A program made the position numbers and the translations under genes. Below are positions 1 through 6,018 of a stretch of 6,407 nt of DNA, piece after piece. The stretch spans positions 1 through 6,407 of the forward strand of contig CAMLLK010000061.1 in assembly GCA_946480885.1 (NCBI GenBank), given 5' to 3'. This DNA comes from an uncultured Thermoproteales archaeon (GTDB taxonomy: Archaea > Thermoproteota > Thermoprotei > Thermoproteales > Thermoproteaceae). Each line of letters begins with the position of its first letter. Positions within the stretch are counted from its first letter, which is position 1. The notes beneath the pieces are model-generated. The model was not told where the DNA came from. It saw only the letters and a program-made list of their open reading frames with translations, and searched no databases.

Positions 1-623
1 CTAGGCGCTATGACGGCGCCTAGCCGTAGCCCAGGCACAGAGAAGACTTTAGAAAAACTATACACAACGGCCACAGAGGTCGACATCTCGGCAGGTGAAG
101 TGAACTCTCCAAATACAATGTCTCTATATATCTCGTCGCTTATGACGAACTCGGCCACGTCTACTAACTCTCTTACTTTTTCTCTGGGGAGCACCACGCC
201 GGTGGGGTTGTTTGGATAATTTACGACGTAGACGCCGCGCTCGGCGAAGTGAGGGCTCCACCCCCCCTCTTCACTGGCCTCGGTCAGGGAAAGCTCTATG
301 TCGAAAACTGAGGCTATTTCAAAATATCCTGGGTAGTAGGGCCTGGGGGTTATTATCTTCTTCTTTCTAAAGTGCCACATAAGCGCCGCCAGTCCGTGTC
401 TACCACCGGCCGTGGCCACTACTTCACTAAACTCGACGCCGAAGGCCTCTGCTACAGCTTCTCGAAACTCCGGCAAGCCCTCGGGCGGTCCGTATTTAAA
501 ATCCTCTACTTTTCTCAAAGCCTCGAGAAACTCGGCGGGGGGAGCCACGTCTGGGTCTCCGATGTCGAGTCTATACCTCGGCCTATGTCTATTTATTTCT
601 GCCAACACCGAGGCGAAGTCCAT
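1..623 (-). CDS. Class I/II PLP-dependent aminotransferase (partial, C-terminus outside window)
   Basis: The gene begins at ATG 623 and stays open for 207 codons to the window edge, so the C-terminal part is missing only because the window stops. It is a fold-type I aminotransferase, moving an amino group between an amino acid and a 2-oxo acid with pyridoxal phosphate (PLP) in the cytoplasm. Visible landmarks: DIGDPDVAPP near residues 20-29, the YGPPEGLPEFR segment at 44-54, TAGGRHGL at 71-78, YPNNPTG at 136-142 (Asn139 would contact PLP), SDEIY at 162-166 (Asp163 and Tyr166), and SFSK at 189-192 with Lys192 as the Schiff-base lysine. Arg200 lies eight residues later, as in aspartate aminotransferase. 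The catalytic lysine comes about 40-60 residues earlier than in typical AspC-like enzymes, so this is a compact member. Substrate cannot be told; the second substrate-binding arginine lies beyond the window. A TATA box sits about 22 bases upstream and there is no ribosome site, suggesting a leaderless mRNA separate from trpB2. Confidence 0.9.
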   Translation of the reverse strand, partial: MDFASVLAEINRHRPRYRLDIGDPDVAPPAEFLEALRKVEDFKYGPPEGLPEFREAVAEAFGVEFSEVVATAGGRHGLAALMWHFRKKKIITPRPYYPGYFEIASVFDIELSLTEASEEGGWSPHFAERGVYVVNYPNNPTGVVLPREKVRELVDVAEFVISDEIYRDIVFGEFTSPAEMSTSVAVVYSFSKVFSVPGLRLGAVIAP

Positions 624-641
624 ACTGCAGTCTGTAAAATA

Positions 642-649
642 TATTTAAA
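642..649 (-). promoter_or_regulatory. TATA box of the aminotransferase gene
   Basis: On the minus strand the 30-base gap between the trpB2 stop (654) and the aminotransferase ATG (623) holds TTTAAATA followed by a TATTTT run. Its centre is about 22 bases before the ATG, the distance at which archaeal TBP/TFB would start transcription at or just inside the start codon. No Shine-Dalgarno-like purine run lies before the ATG. This is a prediction from spacing and composition. Confidence 0.6.
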
Positions 650-653
650 GACT

Positions 654-1980
654 TCAACGACGGGGCTGCAACGCCTTGACTGTATCTATACAGCGGCTTA
701 TTTCATCACGAGTGGGGACGTAGTTCACAAGCACGTCTTTTATATACTCATCATATGCTGCTAAATCGAGGAGGCCGTGTCCAGACATATTAAATAATAT
801 GGTGGCCCCCCGTCTCTTAGCCTCTAGAGCTAGCTCAATAGCCGCCTTGACGGCGTGGGCAGACTCGGGGGCGGGCACTACAGCTGCGAACAACTGAGCG
901 GCTTGGAACACCTCTTTCTGGCCGTAGGCAACTGCGGAGACCTCGCCCTCATCTACTAATAACGAAAGTGTAGGCGCGCAGCCGTGGTATCTCAAACCAC
1001 CTGCGTGTATGGGAGGAGGTTTGTAGACGTGGCCAATAGTATACATCTTTATAAGTGGCGTAAGGCCTGCGGAGTCGCCGTAGTCGTAGAGATATTCTCC
1101 CCGCGTTAGAGTTGGAACTGCCGCAGGCTCTACTGCTATGAACTTGACGTCTTTCTCAGCCCTCCCGCTCTTTTTTTCGTAGTAAAACGGCCAGAATAGT
1201 CCAGAAAAAGAGCTGCCGCCTCCACACGCCCCCACTACGTAGTCTGGGTAGTCGCCTAACTGTCTCATCTGTTCAACCGCCTCTAGGCCTATTACAGTTT
1301 GGTGAATTAAGACGTGGTTTAAGACAGAGCCCAATACGTACTTGGCGCCGGATTTAACTGCGTCTTCTACAGCTTCAGATATGGCAATCCCCAACGACCC
1401 CGGGTGGTTTGGATCTTCAGAAAGATATCTCTTGCCCGCCTCTGTCCTATCGCTCGGACTCGGCACCACTTCGGCGCCCCAGAGCTCCATGAGTACTCTA
1501 CGGTACGGCTTTTGGAAATAGGAGGATTTGACCATATACACTTTTATTCCAAACAACGCAGAGGCGAAAGCCACTGAAGAGCCCCACTGGCCGGCCCCGG
1601 TCTCTGTAGTGACACGGACGGCGCCCTCTTTAGAGGCGTAGTAGAGCTGAGCCACCGCCGTGTTGGGCTTGTGACTACCAGGCGGAGACACCCCTTCGAA
1701 TTTATAATATATACGCGCCGGCGTTTTTAAAAACTCCTCAAGTCTCTTGGCCCTCACGAGGGGAGTGGGTCTCCATATGAGATAGACCTCTCTTCTGGTA
1801 TGGGTATCCACCTGTCTTTTGAAAACTCTCTAACTCTTTTACAAACAATACTTCAAACTCCTCTGGCCTCACAGGGTCTCCACTTGGCTTTAAATAAGGC
1901 GGGAGGGGCTTGGGGAGGTCTGGGACGATGTTATACCACATACGCGGCACAAGCCACTCGCCTTGAATCGCCCTACGCAT
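654..1980 (-). pseudogene. trpB: Tryptophan synthase beta chain, TrpB2 type, interrupted by a frameshift
   Basis: TrpB2 is a PLP enzyme (fold type II) that joins indole to serine, or reportedly O-phosphoserine in some members, to give tryptophan. The N-terminal part, with the TrpB2 signature WYNIVPDLPKPLPP, is read in the frame open from 1998 to 1738. The rest, from about [19 protein letters not shown] onward, is read one base further on. The second frame has a TAG at 1832-1830, so the switch lies between there and 1738, most likely at 1785-1815. The net change is one extra or two missing bases. Conserved sites: GSHKPN with PLP Lys at 1670-1668, ETGAGQWG with catalytic Glu at 1604-1602, phosphate-binding GGGSS near 1223-1209, and SGHGLLDL near 785-762. 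The motif normally reading EGI(I/V)PAPES lacks Glu-Gly here (873-893). Start: ATG 1998 abuts the mocA stop, but ATG 1980 fits the family's N-terminus and lies about 24 bases after a TATA box, so I prefer 1980. It may be a sequencing error or a young pseudogene. Confidence 0.87.
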
Positions 1981-1998
1981 ATACACGTCGTTGGCCAT

Positions 1999-2007
1999 TT
2001 ATATAAA
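1999..2007 (-). promoter_or_regulatory. TATA box for leaderless trpB2, overlapping the mocA stop codon
   Basis: The minus strand reads TTTATATAA here, using the last codons and TAA stop of mocA. Its centre is about 24 bases upstream of ATG 1980, the right distance for a transcript starting at that ATG, and much too close to serve ATG 1998. This suggests that trpB2 has its own internal promoter as well as possible read-through from the oxidoreductase operon. Confidence 0.5.
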
Positions 2008-2574
2008 CATTGCCGGCCTTTGCTCTGACAGACGTCTTAACATCTGTGGAGTGTCTACGTCTATGTGCACACCTGGGTCGTCCACCTCTACATATCTAGT
2101 CTCTACTCTCTCTATCAACGCCCTCAGCCCTACGTCGCCCTCTAGTTTAAGAGCTGCGGCGTAGGCGTCTTTAGCCAACGCCACTGGATTCCCCCTAACG
2201 CCTTTATATACAGCCACTGCAAGGCCTCTAGTATCTACGCCACATACTTTCTTGATAGTGTCTGGCTTTACCAACGGCATGTCTCCAGGTAGGAATACAA
2301 TCCTCTCCACGTGAATTAAGGCGGTTAATGCAGCTTTTACGCTAGTAGAGAGCCCGTGGAGACGCCACGGGTTGTATATAGCGCCAGCCACTTGCCCCGC
2401 GGCCTTCGCCACGTCTCTATCGTGTACTACAATATATACAGGACCCACTGCTGAACGGCGCGCCGCCTCGGCTGCCCACCACACCAACGGCCTCCCCCAG
2501 AGCTCCGCCATTAACTTCCCTGGAAATCTACTAGAGAGCCCCGCTGCGAGGATTACAACTACACAATTCCTCAC
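1999..2574 (-). CDS. mocA: Molybdenum cofactor cytidylyltransferase (MocA/MobA-like NTP transferase)
   Basis: A 191-residue protein of the MobA-like NTP transferase fold, close to the usual MocA length of about 190-200. It would transfer CMP from CTP to molybdopterin-Mo, giving the cytosine dinucleotide cofactor used by xanthine-oxidase-family enzymes. Motifs: nucleotide-binding LAAGLSSRF at 9-17 with Lys20, NPWRLHGLSTS at 68-78, metal-binding GDMP at 97-100, RGNP at 127-130, GDVGLRAL at 146-153 and HIDVDTP at 170-176. LAAG with a following GKL, rather than the MobA LAGG, favours MocA; its place directly behind the molybdopterin subunit agrees. Guanylyl transfer (MobA) cannot be excluded from sequence alone. 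The start is GTG at 2574 inside a GTGA overlap with the large-subunit stop, so translation is probably coupled. No frame damage is seen. The gene ends at 1999, and its stop is followed at once by an ATG in frame with trpB2. Confidence 0.88.
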   Translation of the reverse strand: MRNCVVVILAAGLSSRFPGKLMAELWGRPLVWWAAEAARRSAVGPVYIVVHDRDVAKAAGQVAGAIYNPWRLHGLSTSVKAALTALIHVERIVFLPGDMPLVKPDTIKKVCGVDTRGLAVAVYKGVRGNPVALAKDAYAAALKLEGDVGLRALIERVETRYVEVDDPGVHIDVDTPQMLRRLSEQRPAMFI

Positions 2575-4736
2575 CCCCAGAGGGCTTTGTATATATCTTC
2601 TGGACTTATTGGAGTTTTGAAAAATCTTATTTTCTTGACCCTCCTCAACGCGTCTTCTACAGCTGCCACGACGGCTGGCGTCGACGCAATTGTCGCTGCC
2701 TCTCCCACGCCTTTGCTCCCCGTGGGGTGTTTCGATGGGTGTGGATTCTCTGCGAAATACACCTCAAACCTCGGCGCCTCGGATATAGTGGGCATTAGGT
2801 AATAGGCTAGGTTTGGAGTCATTAAGTTGCCGTCTTGGTCGTACACAATCTCTTCGTACAAAGCCTGGGCTATGCCCTGTAGCGCCCCTCCTTGTATCTG
2901 CCCCGCCGCTAGAAGTGGGTTGATCACGACCCCCACGTCGTCGTAGGATTTGTATATGAGAGGTTTTACAAAACCTGTCTCTATATCGACTTCTACTACG
3001 GCTATGTGTACGCCGAATGGAAAAGTCGGCGACGCTTGGTATACAGTCTCTACTGTAAGTTGAGCCGTGGCCTCGCCTTTTAGAACAGCTCTGACTACAT
3101 CTGCCATTGTGATTTTCTTCTCGCCGCATTGAAACACGCCGTCTTTATACACAGGCTCGCAGTTTAATAATTGAGACGCGGCTTTTCTCAACTCCTCTTT
3201 TAACCTCCGTGCGGCTAAAATAGCCGCGGAGCCGCCTGCCGTTATAGACCTACTGCCCATAGTGCCGATGCCGTCTGTCACGAGAAGCGTGTCTCCCCAC
3301 ACTACTCTCACTTTTTCTATAGGTATTTCTAATTCCTCTGCCACTATTTGTGACAACGCAGTGGCGAGGCCCTGCCCGTGTGGCGTTAACGCCGTGATTA
3401 ACAAAACACTGCCGTCTCTCTCCGCCTTCACTATTGCAATCTCATAGCCGAAGGTGGTGATTTCTACATAAGTAGACAAGCCGACGCCGATAAGTCTCCT
3501 CCTCCGTCTCCACTCCTCTTCAGCCCACTCTCTCAACTGTCTATAGCCAAGTCTCTCTAAAGCTGTTTTAAAAGTGGCGACGTAGTCGCCTGTGTCGTAA
3601 ACTACTCCAAATACATTTCTGTACGGCAGCTCTTTTATTAAATTCTTCAGACGTATCTCCACCGGGTCTTCTCCCACCTCGTCCGCCAGCCTATTCATAA
3701 TGTGTTCAATAAATAACGTAGCTTCTGGCCTCCCGGCGCCGCGGTACGCGCCCAGTGGAGTTTTATTCGTCAGTATAGAGATTGTCTTCACCCGCCCGTG
3801 TTTAATGTCGTAGGGGCCGGGCAGCATTTGAGCGGCCGTCTCCGCCAATCCCTCGCCCCAGTAGTACCCGCCTACGTCTGCGTATATAACTCCCTCTATT
3901 GCCAACACCCTCCCCTCTCTAGTGGCCCCAACTCTATAATCTAACACTAAGCCGCGGCCGTGAGTCGTGGCCTTAAAGTCCTCTGTCCTCGTGGCGGTCC
4001 ACTTAACCGACGTCTTGAGGAGATAGGCAGCCTTAGCGATATGTATCTCCTCTGGGTATACAATTAACTTAGAGCCGAAGGCCCCGCCGACGTATGGTTG
4101 AATAACTCTTATAGAAGATAGGGGCAGGCCCAGAGCCTTTGCCACATCTTTTCTAACGTCGAAGGGGACTTGAGTTGAGCTCCAAATTGTCAACGTAGAG
4201 CCGTCGTATGTAGCCACAACTCCTCTCGGCTCCATAGCCGCCGGCGCCACTCTTTGTATTACAAACCGCCCTTCTAAAACGACGTCTGCTTTCTCCATAG
4301 TCTTGTCGACGTCGCCTCCCTCAAACACTTCTGTATGTACAATATTACTCCCCAGCGACTCGTCTATAAGGGGGGCGTCTGGCTTAAGCGCGTCGAATAT
4401 ATCAACTACTGGAGGCAGCGGCTCGTAGTCGACAGAGGCCTTCTCCAACGCGTCGTATAGTAGGTACTTGTCTCTAGCCACTACCATAGCCACCGCCTCT
4501 CCTTGAAATCTCACTTTCCCCCCCGGGGCAAACCCCTCAGTGAACACTGCCACTACCCCCTTGGCCTTCTCTACATCTGCCATGTCTATTTTTAAAACTC
4601 TGGCGTGTGGATATGGCGATCTGACAAAACCGGCATGTAACACCCCCGGCGGCTCAATGTCGTCGACATAGATAGCTCTCCCCCTTAGTATTACATCGTC
4701 TTCTAGCCTCGGGATTGGCCTCCCTATGTACTTCAT
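2571..4736 (-). CDS. Aldehyde oxidoreductase / CoxL-like molybdopterin-binding large subunit
   Basis: Catalytic subunit (721 residues) of a xanthine-oxidase-family molybdenum hydroxylase, equivalent to CoxL of CO dehydrogenase and CutA of Sulfolobus glyceraldehyde oxidoreductase. The N-terminal a/b hammerhead domain starts with YIGRPIPRLEDDVILRGRA and runs to about residue 112; the molybdopterin-binding domains fill the rest. Cofactor and active-site motifs: VGGAFGSK at 216-223, PLGAYRGAGRPE at 327-338, PHGQG at 452-456, GSRSITAGG at 494-502 and KGVGEAA at 675-681, where Glu679 is the expected catalytic base. The AYRGAGR loop differs from AYxCSFR of true (form I) CO dehydrogenase and lacks its copper-binding Cys, so aldehyde oxidation is likelier than CO oxidation; the exact substrate is unknown. 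It is shorter than usual (about 750-800), notably at residues 66-76, where the loop before VRFQGEAVA is trimmed. ATG 4736 overlaps the small-subunit stop by 4 bases and the stop overlaps mocA by 4. Confidence 0.94.
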   Translation of the reverse strand: MKYIGRPIPRLEDDVILRGRAIYVDDIEPPGVLHAGFVRSPYPHARVLKIDMADVEKAKGVVAVFTEGFAPGGKVRFQGEAVAMVVARDKYLLYDALEKASVDYEPLPPVVDIFDALKPDAPLIDESLGSNIVHTEVFEGGDVDKTMEKADVVLEGRFVIQRVAPAAMEPRGVVATYDGSTLTIWSSTQVPFDVRKDVAKALGLPLSSIRVIQPYVGGAFGSKLIVYPEEIHIAKAAYLLKTSVKWTATRTEDFKATTHGRGLVLDYRVGATREGRVLAIEGVIYADVGGYYWGEGLAETAAQMLPGPYDIKHGRVKTISILTNKTPLGAYRGAGRPEATLFIEHIMNRLADEVGEDPVEIRLKNLIKELPYRNVFGVVYDTGDYVATFKTALERLGYRQLREWAEEEWRRRRRLIGVGLSTYVEITTFGYEIAIVKAERDGSVLLITALTPHGQGLATALSQIVAEELEIPIEKVRVVWGDTLLVTDGIGTMGSRSITAGGSAAILAARRLKEELRKAASQLLNCEPVYKDGVFQCGEKKITMADVVRAVLKGEATAQLTVETVYQASPTFPFGVHIAVVEVDIETGFVKPLIYKSYDDVGVVINPLLAAGQIQGGALQGIAQALYEEIVYDQDGNLMTPNLAYYLMPTISEAPRFEVYFAENPHPSKHPTGSKGVGEAATIASTPAVVAAVEDALRRVKKIRFFKTPISPEDIYKALWG

Positions 4737-5155
4737 ACCTCTTTGATTGCCTCAACTATGTTTTGATACCCCGTACATCGACACAACACTCCGCCTAGGC
4801 CTTCTTTAATATCTACACCTCTCTTTACAATATAATAAGCCGTTATTAACATACCCGAAGTACAAAAGCCACATTGTGCCGCGTGGTGTCGTCTAAACGC
4901 CTCTCTAATTTTTTCTAAAACTTCGTCGCTGTGTTCTGCCGTGATTATTTCAGCTCCATCTACCTGCGCCGCCAATACGTTACAACTCTTGACAGGCCTG
5001 CCGTTTATCAATACCGTACAAGCGCCGCACGTCGCCGTGTCGCAGCCCACTTTTACAGATTTAAAACCTAGTCTCCTCAATAAGTCTGATAAAAGCATCC
5101 GCGGCTCAGTATATACAGTGTAGTCGACGCCATTTATTTTTAGAGATATTTTCAT
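4733..5155 (-). CDS. Aldehyde oxidoreductase / CoxS-like [2Fe-2S] small subunit
   Basis: A 140-residue iron-sulfur subunit (CoxS/CutC type) carrying electrons from the molybdenum site to FAD. The N-terminal plant-type ferredoxin domain has Cys38, Cys43, Cys46 and Cys58 (KVGCDTATCGAC then KSC). The C-terminal all-helical domain has Cys95 and Cys98 (QCGFC) and Cys125 and Cys127 (LCRCTGY). All eight ligands for two [2Fe-2S] clusters are present, so the protein should work. It is about 15 residues shorter than common homologues: the segment between IVKRGVD and EGLGG (about 111-120) lacks roughly five residues, away from the ligands. ATG 5155 overlaps the FAD-subunit stop as ATGA, and its own stop overlaps the large-subunit ATG in the same way, keeping the canonical medium-small-large order and implying coupled translation and 1:1:1 output. 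Confidence 0.95.
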   Translation of the reverse strand: MKISLKINGVDYTVYTEPRMLLSDLLRRLGFKSVKVGCDTATCGACTVLINGRPVKSCNVLAAQVDGAEIITAEHSDEVLEKIREAFRRHHAAQCGFCTSGMLITAYYIVKRGVDIKEGLGGVLCRCTGYQNIVEAIKEV

Positions 5156-5961
5156 AACTGCGCCAAGGCTCTTTTCACAGCTACGGCTAGAAGCGCCCTT
5201 CTATACTCCCCAGAGGCCCATAGGTCAGAGGGGGGCAAAGCCTCTTTCTTAGCGGCCTCAGCCGCTTCTATAATGACGTCTTCTCTCACAGGCGCACCTT
5301 GTAGTCTCTCCTCCACTAGACGTAGTCTCACAGGCCTCTCAGCAGCGCCCAACGCCGCAACTCTAACCCATTGGAAATGACTCTCTTCAATCGCAGCGGC
5401 CGCCGCCACTGCCACAATTGCGAAGTCGTTATGGCGCCGAGAGATCTTCACATAAGAAGACCTGGGGGGACATTTAAACTTCACCTCTGTGATAAGTTCC
5501 CCCCTTTCTAAAGCCGTTGTGTAAGGCCCTTTGAAGAATATATCTATTGGTATTTCTCTAAAGCCAGACGGCCCTCTAGCCGTCACAATTGCATCTACGG
5601 CCAACATCGCGGCGGCCCAGTCCGACCTAGGGTCGGCGTGTGCCAAAGATCCGCCTAGCGTGCCCATTGTTCTAATCTGTGGATCTCCAATCCTCTTGGC
5701 AACTTGTCGGAGAAGTAGACAACTGTGTTCTTCTAGTTGGTAGTGTCTAGCCAAGGCTCCCACTCTATCACTTTCAACAAAACGAAGCTCTTTTACTCCA
5801 TTTAAGTCTACTACAAGTGGGGGAGATAGAATTCGTAGTTTTAACAACGGTATTAACGACTGACCGCCCGCCAAAGCTACGGCGCCCTCTGTGTTAGACA
5901 GAAGAGTTACTGCCTCTTCTAATGTCTCCGCCTTGGCGTATTCAAAAGGAGGCGGATACAT
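5152..5961 (-). CDS. Aldehyde oxidoreductase / CoxM-like FAD-binding medium subunit
   Basis: A 269-residue FAD-binding subunit (CoxM/CutB type, molybdopterin dehydrogenase FAD-binding family), which takes electrons from the 2Fe-2S subunit and passes them to an acceptor not revealed here. Motifs: the start MYPPPFEY typical of the family, the first FAD loop AGGQSLIPLLKLR at 31-43, IGDPQIR at 91-97, and the second FAD loop TLGGSLAHADPRSD at 101-114; the C-terminal CO-dehydrogenase flavoprotein domain follows from about 168. The stretch between GALARHY and IGDPQ is about five residues shorter than usual, and the whole protein is about 15-20 residues shorter than most homologues, with both FAD loops whole. 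It is the first gene of the operon. ATG 5961 is preceded by no ribosome site but by a TATA element about 25 bases upstream, which fits a leaderless transcript. Its last codons overlap the small-subunit ATG. Confidence 0.94.
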   Translation of the reverse strand: MYPPPFEYAKAETLEEAVTLLSNTEGAVALAGGQSLIPLLKLRILSPPLVVDLNGVKELRFVESDRVGALARHYQLEEHSCLLLRQVAKRIGDPQIRTMGTLGGSLAHADPRSDWAAAMLAVDAIVTARGPSGFREIPIDIFFKGPYTTALERGELITEVKFKCPPRSSYVKISRRHNDFAIVAVAAAAAIEESHFQWVRVAALGAAERPVRLRLVEERLQGAPVREDVIIEAAEAAKKEALPPSDLWASGEYRRALLAVAVKRALAQL

Positions 5962-5982
5962 AGAGATACGTCGGACAAAAAC

Positions 5983-5990
5983 TTTATAAA
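5983..5990 (-). promoter_or_regulatory. TATA box of the oxidoreductase operon (palindromic, divergent gap)
   Basis: TTTATAAA is its own reverse complement. Its centre is about 25 bases upstream of the medium-subunit ATG at 5961, so transcription should start at the start codon. Because it is symmetric, TBP could bind it in either orientation; direction would then depend on the flanking TFB-recognition bases. It lies in an AT-rich core within the 57-base gap 5962-6018. Confidence 0.62.
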
Positions 5991-5992
5991 AA

Positions 5993-6000
5993 TTATTAAA
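5993..6000 (+). promoter_or_regulatory. Candidate TATA box for the TauE/SafE gene
   Basis: TTATTAAA on the plus strand is centred about 22 bases before ATG 6019, the same spacing as the aminotransferase TATA box. The neighbouring TTTATAAA at 5983-5990 is an alternative and would give a leader of about 6 bases. I cannot decide between them from sequence. Confidence 0.4.
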
Positions 6001-6018
6001 GTGTAATCAATTAACGAT

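Noticed and set aside
261..267. Run of seven C as a possible frameshift site in the aminotransferase
   Set aside because: The frame is unbroken through the run: the motifs before and after it lie in the same frame.
703..754. Two RTGATGA boxes on the minus strand, like C and C' boxes of an archaeal C/D box sRNA
   Set aside because: No CTGA D or D' box lies at a suitable distance, and both boxes are explained by codons for Asp-Glu in the trpB2 C-terminus.
372..764. 130-codon plus-strand open frame antisense to the aminotransferase and trpB2
   Set aside because: It lies opposite two genes with clear family motifs, has no recognisable motif of its own, and spans their promoter gap.
2764..3129. 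121-codon minus-strand open frame inside the large subunit
   Set aside because: It is in another frame of the strongly conserved large-subunit gene and its translation is Arg/Ser-rich and low in complexity, typical of a shadow frame.
6004..6013. TAATCAATTA as a repressor operator
   Set aside because: A 4-base dyad in AT-rich DNA is expected by chance; kept only as a remark under the divergent promoter.
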